Positions 36,424-48,611 of a stretch of DNA of 64,000 nt are shown in pieces; within the stretch, counting starts at the first letter, position 1; every line of letters starts with the position of its first letter. Under the pieces are notes generated by a model. That model did not search any database. It saw only the letters and a program-made list of their open reading frames with translations, and was not told where the DNA came from. A program made the translations under genes and the position numbers. The DNA comes from Luzula sylvatica. Taxonomy: Eukaryota; Streptophyta; Magnoliopsida; Poales; Juncaceae. Location of the stretch: the NCBI GenBank assembly GCA_946800325.1, contig OX326959.1:4794501-4858500 (forward strand). Reading direction: 5' to 3'.

Positions 36424-38683
36424 TTCAATCACGGAATTTTTTGAGAAAAACATGAAAAATGAAGTATTTTGCTCATTTTAGAGAACTATTTTGGACTCTT
36501 TTAGAAAAAATAATAATTGATATTTTTGAAGGTGTTAGACTTCAGGGTTTAATTTTTCGCAAAAAATTGGAAAAATAGAAATTTGTATGTGTTAGTCTTC
36601 AATCACGGAATTTTTTTAGAAAAACATGAATAATGAAGTATTTTGCTCATTTTTGAGAACTATTTTGGTCTTTTTTTGAAAAAATGATAATTGATATTTT
36701 TTAAGGTGTTAGACTTCAGTTTTTGATTTTATGCAAAAAATAGGAAAAATAGAAATTTGTATGTTGTCTTCAATCCCGGAATTTTTTGAGAAAAACATGA
36801 AAAATGAAGTATTTTGATCATTTTAGAGAAATATTTTGGTTTTTTTTAGAAAAAATGATAATTGATATTTTTGAAGGTGTTCGACTTCAGTTCTTGATTT
36901 TATGCAAAAAATAGGAAAAATAGAAATTTGAATGTGTAAGTCTTCAATCCCGGAGTTTTTTGAGAAAAACATGAAAAATGAAGTATTTTGCTCATTTTAG
37001 AGAACTATTTTGGTTTTTTTTAGAAAAAATGATAATCGATATTTTTGAAGGTGTTAGACTTCAGTTTTTTATTTTTTGCAAAAAATAGGAAAAATAGAAA
37101 TTTGTATGTGTTATTCTTCAATCATGAAGTTTTTTGAGAAAAACATGAAAAATGAAATATTTTTCTCATTTTAGAGAACTATTTTGGACTCTTTTAGAAA
37201 AAATGATAATTGATATTTTTGAAGGTGTTAGACTTCAGTTTTTGATTTTATTCAAAAAATAGGAAAAATAAAAATTTGTATGTGTTAAGTCTTCAATCCT
37301 GGAGTTTTTCGAGAAAAACATGAAAAATGAAGTATTTTGCTCATTTTAGAGAACTATTTTGGTCTTTTTTAGAAAAAATGACAATTGATATTTTTGAAGG
37401 TGTTAAACTTCAGTTTTTGATTTTTTGCAAAAAATTGGAAAAATAGAAATTTGTATGTGTTAGTCTTCAATCACGGAATTTTTTGAGAAAAACATGAAAA
37501 ATGAAGGATTTTTCTCATTTTAGAGAACTATTTTGGTCTTTTTTAGAAAAAATGATAATTGATATTTTTGAAGGTGTTAGACTTCAGTTTTTGATTTTTT
37601 TCAAAAAATTGGAAAAATAGAAATTTGTATGTGTTAGTCTTCAATCACGGAATTTTTTGAGAAAAACGTGAAAAATGAAGTATTTTGCTCATTTTAGAGA
37701 ACTATTTTGGTCTTTTTTAGAAAAAATGATAATTGATATTTTTTAAGGTGTTAGACTTCAGTTTTTGATATTATACAAAAAATAGGAAAAATAGAAATTT
37801 TTATGTGTTAGTCTTCAATCCCGGAGTTTTTCGAGAAAAACATGAAAAATGAAGTATTTTGCTCATTTTAGAGAACTATTTTGTACTTTTTTAGAAAAAA
37901 TGATAATTGATATTTTTGAAGGTGTTAGACTTCAGTTTTTGATTTTTTGCAAAAAATTGTAAAAATAGAAATTTGTATGTGTTAGTCTTCAATCACGGAA
38001 TTTTTTGAGAAAAACATGAATAATGAAGTATTTTGCTCATTTTAGAGAACTATTTTGGTCTTTTTTAGAAAAAATGATAATTGATATTTTTGAAGGTGTT
38101 AGACTTCAGTTTTTTATTTTTTGCAAAAAATTGGAAAAATCGAAATTTGTATGTGTTAGTCTTCAATCACGGAATTTTTTGAGAAAAACATGAAAAATGA
38201 AGTATTTTGCTCATTTTAGAGAACTATTTTGGACTCTTTTAGAAAAAATAATAATTGATATTTTTGAAGGTGTTAGACTTCAGGGTTTAATTTTTCGCAA
38301 AAAATTGGAAAAATAGAAATTTGTATATGTTAGTCTTCAATCACGGAATTTTTTTAGAAAAACATGAATAATGAAGTATTTTGCTCATTTTTGAGAACTA
38401 TTTTGGTCTTTTTTTGAAAAAATGATAATTGTTATTTTTTAAGGTGTTAGACTTCAGTTTTTGATTTTATGCAAAAAATAGGAAAAATAGAAATTTATAT
38501 GTGTTAGTCTCCAATCCCGGAGTTTTTCGAGAAAAACATGAAAAATGAAGTATTTTGCTCATTTTAGAGAACAATTTTGTACTTTTTTAGAAAAAATGAT
38601 AATTGATATTTTTGAAGGTGTTAGACTTCAGTTTTTGATTTTTTTCAAAAAATAGGAAAAATAGAAATTTGTATGTGTAAGTC
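36424..38683 (+). repeat. Irregular block with a partial 10-mer duplication
   Basis: The pair of cagggtttaatt monomers at about 36543 and 38281 is 1738 bp apart, matching ten monomers. The surrounding K monomers (36076 and 37816) and the monomers with a gaaatcgaa or aaaatcgaaattt tail show the same offset. Between them lie D, E, F' and H relatives (36950-37800) seen in the 24-mer. A private gtg replaces atg in the conserved aaaaacatgaaa at about 37668. Confidence 0.78.
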
Positions 38684-39903
38684 TTCAATCCCGGAATTTT
38701 TTGAGAAAAACATGAAAAATGAAGTATTTTGCTCATTTTAGAGAACTATTTTGGACTCTTTTAGAAAAAATGATAATTGATATTTTTGAAGGTGTTCGAC
38801 TTCAGTTCTTGATTTTATGCAAAAAATATGAAAAATAGTAATTTGTATGTGTAAGTCTTCAATCACGGAATTTTTTGAGAAAAACATGAAAAATTAAGTA
38901 TTTTTCTCATTTTGGAGAACTATTTTGGTCTTTTTTAGAAAAAATGATAATTGATATTTTTCAAGGTGTTAGACTTCAGTTTTTGATTTTTTGCAAAAAA
39001 TAGGAAAAATAGAAATTTGTATGTATTAGTCTTCAATCACGGAATTTTTTGAGAAAATCATGAAAAATGAAGTATTTTGCTTATTTTAGGGAACTATTTT
39101 GGTCTTTTTTAGAAAAAATGATAGTTGATATTTTTGAAGGCGTTAGACTTCAGTTTTTGATTTTATGCAAAAAATAGGAAAAATTGAAATTTGTATGTGT
39201 TAGTCTTCAATCCCGGAGTTTTTCGAGAAAAACATGAAAAATGAAGTATTTTGCTCATTTTAGAGAACTATTTTGTACTTTTTTAGAAAAAATGATAATT
39301 GATATTTTTGAAGGTGTTAGACTTCAGTTTTTGATTTTTTGCAAAAAAAAGGAAAAATAGAAATTTGTATGTGTTAGTCTTCAATCACGGAATTTTTTGA
39401 GAAAATCATGAAAAATGAAGTATTTTGCTCATTTCAGAGAACTATTTTGGTATTTTTTAGAAAAAAATGATAATTGATATTTTTGAAGGAGTCAGACTTC
39501 AGTTTTTGATTTTATGCAAAAAATAGGAAAAATAGAAATTTGTATGTGTTAGTCTTCAATCCCGGAGTTTTTTGAGAAAATCATGGAAAATGAAGTATTT
39601 TGCTCATTTTAGAGAACTATTTTGGTCTTTTTTAGAAAAAAATGATAATTGATATTTTTGAAGGTGTTAGACTTCAGTTTTTGATTTTATGCAAAAAATA
39701 GGAAAAATAGAAATTTGTATGTGTTAGTCTTCAATCCCGGAGTTTTTTGAGAAAATCATGGAAAATGAAGTATTTTGCTCATTTTAGAGAACTATTTTGG
39801 TCTTTTTTAGAAAAAATGATAATTGATATTTTTGAAGGTGTTAGACTTCAGTTTTTGATTTTTTTCAAAAAATAGGAAAAATAGAAATTTGTATGTGTAA
39901 GTC
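38684..39903 (+). repeat. 7-mer higher-order repeat, copy 1 (1220 bp)
   Basis: Seven monomers in order: cccggaatt with ggactc and aaaaaatatg; acggaatt with aaattaag, tttggagaac and tttcaagg; acggaatt with gcttatttt, agggaac and aaggcgtt; class K cccggag with gtactttttt; acggaatt with catttcagag, ggtatt and ggagtcagac; and two cccggag monomers with aaaatcatggaaaatg. The pairing with copy 2 is set by aaatagtaattt (38838 against 40058) and ggagtcagac (39488 against 40708). A rare atagttgata occurs only in this copy (39121). Confidence 0.92.
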
Positions 39904-41123
39904 TTCAATCCCGGAATTTTTTGAGAAAAACATGAAAAATGAAGTATTTTGCTCATTTTAGAGAACTATTTTGGACTCTTTTAGAAAAAATGATAATTGA
40001 TATTTTTGAAGGTGTTCGACTTCAGTTCTTGATTTTATGCAAAAAATATGAAAAATAGTAATTTGTATGTGTAAGTCTTCAATCACGGAATTTTTTGAGA
40101 AAAACATGAAAAATTAAGTATTTTTCTCATTTTGGAGAACTATTTTGGTCTTTTTTAGAAAAAATGATAATTGATATTTTTCAAGGTGTTAGACTTCAGT
40201 TTTTGATTTTTTGCAAAAAATAGGAAAAATAGAAATTTGTATGTATTAGTCTTCAATCACGGAATTTTTTGAGAAAATCATGAAAAATGAAGTATTTTGC
40301 TTATTTTAGGGAACTATTTTGGTCTTTTTTAGAAAAAATGATAATTGATATTTTTGAAGGCGTTAGACTTCAGTTTTTGATTTTATGCAAAAAATAGGAA
40401 AAATTGAAATTTGTATGTGTTAGTCTTCAATCCCGGAGTTTTTCGAGAAAAACATGAAAAATGAAGTATTTTGCTCATTTTAGAGAACTATTTTGTACTT
40501 TTTTAGAAAAAATGATAATTGATATTTTTGAAGGTGTTAGACTTCAGTTTTTGATTTTTTGCAAAAAAAAGGAAAAATAGAAATTTGTATGTGTTAGTCT
40601 TCAATCACGGAATTTTTTGAGAAAATCATGAAAAATGAAGTATTTTGCTCATTTCAGAGAACTATTTTGGTATTTTTTAGAAAAAAATGATAATTGATAT
40701 TTTTGAAGGAGTCAGACTTCAGTTTTTGATTTTATGCAAAAAATAGGAAAAATAGAAATTTGTATGTGTTAGTCTTCAATCCCGGAGTTTTTTGAGAAAA
40801 TCATGGAAAATGAAGTATTTTGCTCATTTTAGAGAACTATTTTGGTCTTTTTTAGAAAAAATGATAATTGATATTTTTGAAGGTGTTAGACTTCAGTTTT
40901 TGATTTTATGCAAAAAATAGGAAAAATAGAAATTTGTATGTGTTAGTCTTCAATCCCGGAGTTTTTTGAGAAAATCATGGAAAATGAAGTATTTTGCTCA
41001 TTTTAGAGAACTATTTTGGTCTTTTTTAGAAAAAATGATAATTGATATTTTTGAAGGTGTTAGACTTCAGTTTTTGATTTTTTGCAAAAAAATAGGAAAA
41101 ATAGAAATTTGTATGTGTAACTC
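39904..41123 (+). repeat. 7-mer higher-order repeat, copy 2 (1220 bp)
   Basis: It repeats the preceding seven monomers at an exact 1220-bp offset. The last monomer ends gtaactc rather than gtaagtc and has a 7-A run in its gc-A tract, which is a useful marker for the copy at 45304. Confidence 0.92.
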
Positions 41124-42342
41124 TTCAATCCCGGAGTTTTTTGAGAAAAACATGAAAAATGAAGTATTTTGCTCATTTTGGAGAACTATTTTGGACTCTT
41201 TTAGAAAAAATGATAATTGATATTTTTGAAGGTGTTCGACTTCAGTTCTTGATTTTATGCAAAAAATATGAAAAATAGAAATTTGTATGTGTAAGTCTTC
41301 AATCACGGAATTTTTTGAGAAAAACATGAAAAATTAAGTATTTTTCTCATTTTGGAGAACTATTTTGGTCTTTTTTAGAAAAAATGACAATTAATATTTT
41401 TCAAGGTGTTAGACTTCAGTTTTTAATTTTTTGCAAAAAATAGGAAAAATAGAAATTTGTATGTGTTAGTCTTCAATCACGGAATTTTTTGAGAAAATCA
41501 TGAAAAATGAAGTATTTTGCTTATTTTAGGGAACTATTTTGGTCTTTTTTAGAAAAAATGATAATTGATATTTTTGAAGGCGTTAGACTTCAGTTTTTGA
41601 TTTTATGCAAAAAATAGGAAAAATTGAAATTTGTATGTGTTAGTCTTCAATCCCGGAGTTTTTCGAGAAAAACATGAAAAATGAAGAATTTTGCTCATTT
41701 TAGAGAACTATTTTGTACTTTTTTAGAAAAAATGATAATTGATATTTTTGAAGGTGTTAGACTTCAGTTTTTGATTTTATGCAAAAAATAGGAAAAATAG
41801 AAATTTGTATGTGTTAGTCTTCAATCCCGGAGTTTTTTGAGAAAATCATGGAAAATGAAGTATTTTGCTCATTTTAGGGAACTATTTTGGTCTTTTTTAG
41901 AAGAAATGTTAATTGATATTTTTGAAGGTGTTAGACTTCAGTTTTTGATTTTTTGCAAAAAAAAGGAAAAATAGAAATTTGTATGTGTTAGTCTTCAAAC
42001 ACGGAATTTTTTGAGAAAATCATGAAAAATGAAGTATTTTGCTCATTTCAGAGAACTATTTTGGTATTTTTTAGAAAAAAATGATAATTGATATTTTTGA
42101 AGGTGTTAGACTTCAGTTTTTGATTTTATGCAAAAAATAGGAAAAATAGAAATTTGTATGTGTTAGTCTTCAATCCCGGAGTTTTTTGAGAAAATCATGG
42201 AAAATGAAGTATTTTGCTCATTTTAGAGAACTATTTTGGTCTTTTTTAGAAAAAATGATAATTGATATTTTTGAAGGTGTTAGACTTCAGTTTTTGATTT
42301 TTTGCAAAAAAAAGGAAAAATAGAAATTTGTATGTGTTAGTC
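41124..42342 (+). repeat. 7-mer variant, copy 3
   Basis: The first four monomers match the 7-mer order, with gacaattaatattt replacing gataattgatattt in the second. The fifth and sixth places are swapped: a cccggag monomer with aagaaatgttaatt (41901) precedes the catttcagag monomer, which starts ttcaaacacgg. This variant reappears 2960 bp downstream at 44084. Confidence 0.85.
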
Positions 42343-44083
42343 TTCAATCACGGAATTTTTTGAGAAAATCATGAAAAATGAAGTATTTTGCTCATTTTAG
42401 AGAACTATTTTGGTCTTTTTTAGAAAAAAATGATAATTGATATTTTTGAAGGTGTTAAACTTCAGTTTTTGATTTTATGCAAAAAAATAGGAAAAATAGA
42501 AATTTGTATGTGTTAGTCTTCAATCCTGGAGTTTTTTGAGAAAAACATGAAAAATGAAGTATTTTGCTCATTTTAGAGAAATATTTTGGTTTTTTTTAGA
42601 AAAAATGATAATTGATATTTTTGAAGGTGTTCGACTTCAGTTCTTGATTTTATGCAAAAAATAGGAAAAATAGAAATTTGTATGTGTAAGTCTTCAATCC
42701 CGAGTTTTTTGAGAAAAACATGAAAAATTAAGTATTTTGCTCATTTTAGAGAACTATTTTGGTCTTTTTTAGAAAAAATGATAATTGATATTTTTGAAGG
42801 TGTTAGACTTCAGTTTTTTATTTTTTGAAAAAAATAGGAAAAATTGGAATTTGTATGTATTAGTCTTCAATCATGAAGTTTTTTGAGAAAAACATGAAAA
42901 ATGAAGTATTTTGCTCATTTTAGAGAACTATTTTGTACTTTTTTAGAAAAAATGATAATTGATATTTTTGAAGGTGTTAGACTTCAGTTTTTGATTTTTT
43001 GCAAAAAATTGGAAAAATAGAAATTTGTATGTGTTAGTCTTCAATCACGGAATTTTTTGAGAAAATCATGAAAAATGAAGTATTTTGCTCATTTTAGAGA
43101 ACTATTTTGGTCTTTTTTGGAAAAAATGATAATTGATATTTTTGAAGGTGTTAGACTTCAGTTTTTTATTTTATGCAAAAAATAGGAAAAATAGAAATTT
43201 GTATGTGTTAGTCTTCAATCCCGGAGTTTTTCGAGAAAAACATGAAAAATGAAGTATTTTGCTCATTTTAGAGAACTATTTTAGTCTTTTTTAGAAAAAA
43301 TGATAACTGATATTTTTGAAGGTGTTAGACTTCAGTTTTTGATTTTTTGCAAAAAATTGGAAAAATAGAAATTTGTATGTGTTAGTCTTCAATCACGGAA
43401 TTTTTTGAGAAAAACATGAATAATGAAGTATTTTGCTCATTTTAGAGAAATATTTTGGTCTTTTTTATAAAAAATGATAATTGATATTTTTTAAGGTGTT
43501 CGACTTCAGTTCTTGATTTTATTCAAAAAATAGGAAAAATAGAAATGTGTATGTGTAAGTCTTCAATCCCGGAGTTTTTTGAGAAAAACAAGAAAAATGA
43601 AGTAGTTTGCTCATTTTAGAGAACTATTTTGGTCTTTTTTAGAAAAAATGATAATTGATATTTTTGAAGGTGTTAGACTTCAGTTTTTGATTTGTTGCAA
43701 AAAATAGGAAAAATTGAAATTTGTATGTGTAAGTCTTCAATCACGGAATTTTTTGTGAAAATCATGAAAAATTAAGTATTTTGCTCATTTTAGAGAACTA
43801 TTTTGGTCTTTTTTAGAAAAAATGATAATTGATATTTTTGAAGGTGTTAGACTTCAGTTTTTTATTTTATGCAAAAAATAGGAAAAATAGAAATTTGTAT
43901 GTGTTAGTCTTTAATCCCGGAGTTTTTCGAGAAAAACATGAAAAATGAAGTATTTTGCTCATTTTAGAGAACTATTTTGTACTTTTTTAGAAAAAATGAT
44001 AATTGATATTTTTGAAGGTGTTAGATTTCAGTTTTTGATTTTTTGCAAAAAATTGGAAAAATAGAAATTTGTATGTGTTAGTC
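42343..44083 (+). repeat. Ten-monomer linker between 7-mer copies
   Basis: It includes an acggaatt monomer with a gc-A8 tract, a C-like monomer (gagaaatatt, gttcgac), one with ttcaatcccgagt (1-bp deletion, 42696), an E-like catgaag monomer, and the first examples of the tetramer used later in the 8-mer and 9-mer: gataactgat (43307) and gatttgttgc (43692). A private aacaagaaaaatgaagtag occurs at about 43588. Confidence 0.8.
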
Positions 44084-45303
44084 TTCAATCACGGAATTTT
44101 TTGAGAAAAACATGAAAAATGAAGTATTTTGCTCATTTTAGAGAACTATTTTGGACTCTTTTAGAAAAAATGATAATTGATATTTTTGAAGGTGTTCGAC
44201 TTCAGTTCTTGATTTTATGCAAAAAATATGAAAAATAGAAATTTGTATGTGTAAGTCTTCAATCACGGAATTTTTTGAGAAAAACATGAAAAATTAAGTA
44301 TTTTTCTCATTTTGGAGAACTATTTTGGTCTTTTTTAGAAAAAATGACAATTAATATTTTTCAAGGTGTTAGCCTTCAGTTTTTAATTTTTTGAAAAAAA
44401 TAGGAAAAATAGAAATTTGTATGTGTTAGTCTTCAATCACGGAATTTTTTGAGAAAATCATGAAAAATGAAGTATTTTGCTTATTTTAGGGAACTATTTT
44501 GGTCTTTTTTAGAAAAAATGATAATTGATATTTTTGAAGGCGTTAGACTTCAGTTTTTGATTTTATGCAAAAAATAGGAAAAATTGAAATTTGTATGTGT
44601 TAGTCTTCAATCCCGGAGTTTTTCGAGAAAAACATGAAAAATGAAGTATTTTGCTCATTTTAGAGAACTATTTTGTACTTTTTTAGAAAAAATGATAATC
44701 GATATTTTTGAAGGTGTTAGACTTCAGTTTTTGATTTTATGCAAAAAATAGGAAAAATAGAAATTTGTATGTGTTAGTCTTCAATCCCGGAGTTTTTTGA
44801 GAAAATCATGGAAAATGAAGTATTTTGCTCATTTTAGAGAACTATTTTGCTCTTTTTTAGAAGAAATGTTAATTGATATTTTTGAAGGTGTTAGACTTCA
44901 GTTTTTGATTTTTTGCAAAAAAAAGGAAAAATAGAAATTTGTATGTGTTACTCTTCAATCACGGAATTTTTTGAGAAAATCATGAAAAATGAAGTATTTT
45001 GCTCATTTCAGAGAACTATTTTGGTATTTTTTAGAAAAAAATGATAATTGATATTTTTGAAGGTGTTAGACTTCAGTTTTTGATTTTATGCAAAAAATAG
45101 GAAAAATAGAAATTTGTATGTGTTAGTCTTCAATCCCGGAGTTTTTTGAGAAAATCATGGAAAATGAAGTATTTTGCTAATTTTAGAGAACTATTTTGGT
45201 CTTTTTTAGAAAAAATGATAATTGATATTTTTGAAGGTGTTAGACTTCAGTTTTTGATTTTTTGCAAAAAAATAGGAAAAATAGAAATTTGTATGTGTAA
45301 CTC
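44084..45303 (+). repeat. 7-mer variant, copy 4 (1220 bp)
   Basis: This is the partner of 41124-42342 at an offset of 2960 bp, including aagaaatgttaatt (44861), gacaattaat (44345) and the swapped fifth and sixth monomers. Private changes are ttagccttcag, a ttgaaaaaaa tract and gataatcgat in the K monomer. Confidence 0.87.
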
Positions 45304-46871
45304 TTCAATCCCGGAGTTTTTTGAGAAAAACATGAAAAATGAAGTATTTTGCTCATTTTAGAGAACTATTTTGGACTCTTTTAGAAAAAATGATAATTGA
45401 TATTTTTGAAGGTGTTCGACTTCAGTTCTTGATTTTATGCAAAAAATAGGAAAAATAGAAATTTGTATGTGTAAGTCTTCAATCACGGAATTTTTTGAGA
45501 GAAACATGAAAAATGAAGTATTTTTCTCATTTTAGAGAACTATTTTGGTCTTTTTTAGAAAAAATGACAATTAATATTTTTCAAGGTGTTAGACTTCAGT
45601 TTTTAATTTTTTGCAAAAAATAGGAAAAATAGAAATTTGTATGTGTTAGTCTTCAATCACGGAATTTTTTGAGAAAATCATGAAAAATTAAGTATTTTGC
45701 TCATTTTAGAGAACTATTTTGTACTTTTTTAGAAAAAATGATAATTGATATTTTTGAAGGTGTTAGACTTCAGTTTTTGATTTTTTGCAAAAAAAAGGAA
45801 AAATAGAAATTTGTATGTGTTAGTCTTCAATCACGGAATTTTTTGAGAAAATCATGAAAAATGAAGTATTTTGCTCATTTTAGAGAACTATTTTGGTCTT
45901 TTTTAGAAAAAAATGATAATTGATATTTTTGAAGGTGTTAGACTTCAGTTTTTGATTTTTTGCAAAAAAAAGGAAAAATAGAAATTTGTATGTGTTAGTC
46001 TTCAATCACGGAATTTTTTGAGAAAATCATGAAAAATGAAGTATTTTGCTCATTTTAGAGAACTATTTTGGTCTTTTTTAGAAAAAAATGATAATTGATA
46101 TTTTTGAAGGTGTTAAACTTCAGTTTTTGATTTTATGCAAAAAAATAGGAAAAATACAAATTTGTATGTGTTAGTCTTCAATCCCGGAGTTTTTTAAGAA
46201 AAACATGAAAAATGAAGTATTTTGCTCATTTTAGAGAAATATTTTGGTTTTTTTTAGACAAAATGATAATTGATATTTTTGAAGGTGTTCGACTTCAGTT
46301 CTTGATTTTATGCAAAAAATAGGAAAAATAGAAATTTGTATGTGTAAGTCTTCAATCCCGAGTTTTTTGAGAAAAACATGAAAAATTAAGTATTTTGCTC
46401 ATTTTAGAGAACTATTTTGGTCTTTTTTAGAAAAAATGATAATTGATATTTTTGAAGGTGTTAGACTTCAGTTTTTTATTTTTTGAAAAAAATAGGAAAA
46501 ATAGAAATTTGTATGTATTAGTCTTCAATCATGAAGTTTTTTGAGAAAAACATGAAAAATGAAGTATTTTGCTCATTTTAGAGAACTATTTTGGACTCTT
46601 TTAGAAAAAATGATAATTGATATTTTTGAAGGTGTTAGACTTCAGTTTTTGATTTTATGCAAAAAATAGGAAAAATATAAATTTGTATGTGTTAGTCTTA
46701 AATCCCGGAGTTTTTCGAGAAAAACATGAAAATTGAAGTATTTTGCTCATTTTAGAGAACTATTTTGTACTTTTTTAGAAAAAATGATAATTGATATTTT
46801 TGAAGGTGTTAGACTTCAGTTTTTGATTTTATGCAAAAAACAGGAAAAATAGAAATTTGTATGTGTAAGTC
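45304..46871 (+). repeat. 7-mer derivative and exit block (nine monomers)
   Basis: It begins like the 7-mer (ggactc, then gacaattaat) but then uses three acggaatt monomers in a row with gc-A8 tracts. It then carries a C-like monomer, a ttcaatcccgagt monomer (46351) and an E-like catgaag monomer (46524), as in 42343-44083 at an offset of about 3658 bp. Two last monomers lead to the 8-mer block. The doubled order of this linker shows that linker and 7-mer were copied together. Confidence 0.82.
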
Positions 46872-48611
46872 TTCAATCCCGGAGTTTTTTGAGAAAAACA
46901 TGAAAAATGAAGTATTTTGCTCATTTTAGAGAACTATTTTGGTCTTTTTTAGAAAAAATGATAATTGATATTTTTGAAGGTGTTAGACTTCAGTTTTTGA
47001 TTTTTTGCAAAAAATTGGAAAAATAGAAATTTGTATGTGTCAGTCTTCAATCACGGAATTTTTTGAGAAAATCATGAAAAATGAAGTATTTTGCTCATTT
47101 TAGAGAACTATTTTGGTCTTTTTTAGAAAAAATGATAATTGATATTTTTGAAGGTGTTAGACTTCAGTTTTTTATTTTATGCAAAAAATAGGAAAAATAG
47201 AAATTTGTATGTGTTAGTCTTCAATCCCGGAGTTTTTCGAGAAAAACATGAAAAATGAAGTATTTTGCTCATTTTAGAGAACTATTTTGGTCTTTTTTAG
47301 AAAAAATGATAACTGATATTTTTGAAGGTGTTAGACTTCAGTTTTTTATTTTTTGCAAAAAATTGGAAAAATAGAAATTTGTATGTGTTAGTCTTCAATC
47401 AAGGAATTTTTTGAGAAAAACATGAATAATTAAGTATTTTGCTCATTTTAGAGAAATATTTTGGTCTTTTTTAGAAAAAATGATAATTGATATTTTTGAA
47501 GGTGTTCGACTTCAGTTCTTGATTTTATTCAAAAAATAGGAAAAATAGAAATTTGTATGTGTAAGTCTTCAATCCCGGAGTTTTTTGAGAAAAACATGAA
47601 AAATGAAGTATTTTGCTCATTTTAGAGAACTATTTTGGTCTTTTTTAGAAAAAATGATAATTGATATTTTTGAAGGTGTTAGACTTCAGTTTTTGATTTT
47701 TTGCAAAAAATTGGAAAAATAGAAATTTGTATGTGTCAGTCTTCAATCACGGAATTTTTTGAGAAAATCATGAAAAATGATGTATTTTGCTCATTTTAGA
47801 GAACTATTTTGGTCCTTTTTAGAAAAAATGATAATTGATATTTTTGAAGGTGTTAGACTTCAGTTTTTTATTTTATGCAAAAAATTGGAAAAATAGAAAT
47901 TTGTATGTGTTAGTCTTCAATCAAGGAATTTTTTGAGAAAAACATGAATAATTAAGTATTTTGCTCATTTTAGAGAAATATTTTGGTCTTTTTTAGAAAA
48001 AATGATAATTGATATTTTTGAAGGTGTTAGACTTCAGTTTTTTATTTTATGCAAAAAATAGGAAAAATAGAAATTTGTATGTGTAAGTCTTCAATCCCGG
48101 AGTTTTTCGAGAAAAACATGAAAAATGAAGTATTTTGCTCATTTTAGAGAACTATTTTGGTCTTTTTTAGAAAAAATGATAACTGATATTTTTGAAGGTG
48201 TTAGTCTTCAGTTTTTGATTTGTTGCAAAAAATAGGAAAAATTGAAATTTGTATGTGTTAGTCTTCAATCCCGGAGTTTTTCGAGAAAAACATGAAAAAT
48301 TAAGTATTTTGCTCATTTTAGAGAACTGTTTTGTACTTTTTTAGAAAAAATGATAATTGATATTTTTGAAGGTGTTAGATTTCAGTTTTTGATTTTTTGC
48401 AAAAAATTGGAAAAATGGAAATTTGTTTGTGTTAGTCTTCAATCACGGAATTTTTTGAGAAAAACTTGAATAATGAAGTATTTTGCTCATTTTAGAGAAC
48501 TAATTTGGTCTTTTTTAGAAAAAATGATAATTGATATTTTTGAAGGTGTTAGACTTCAGTTTTTGATTTTATGCAAAAAATAGGAAAAATAGAAATTTGT
48601 ATGTGTAAGTC
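46872..48611 (+). repeat. 10-mer variant of the 8-mer HOR (1740 bp)
   Basis: It has the same monomers as the 8-mers that follow plus two extra ones inserted at about 47.9-48.2 kb: a second aaggaatt/gaataattaag monomer and a monomer with gataactgat and gatttgttgc. The tgtcagtc tails, one per tetramer, fall at about 47037 and 47735, and the corresponding tail in the next unit is 1741 bp further on. Confidence 0.88.

Noticed and set aside
40966..41220. 84-codon plus-strand ORF as a gene
   Set aside because: It spans 1.5 monomers of the same satellite and its protein repeats itself with the monomer; an almost identical ORF appears at 45146-45361 for the same reason.
41067..41327. 86-codon minus-strand ORF as a gene
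   Set aside because: Reverse satellite reading that overlaps the plus-strand ORF at 40966; both arise from low stop density in A/T-tract codons.
45146..45361. 71-codon plus-strand ORF as a gene
   Set aside because: A satellite reading, a copy of the one at 40966 ended by a stop in the next monomer.
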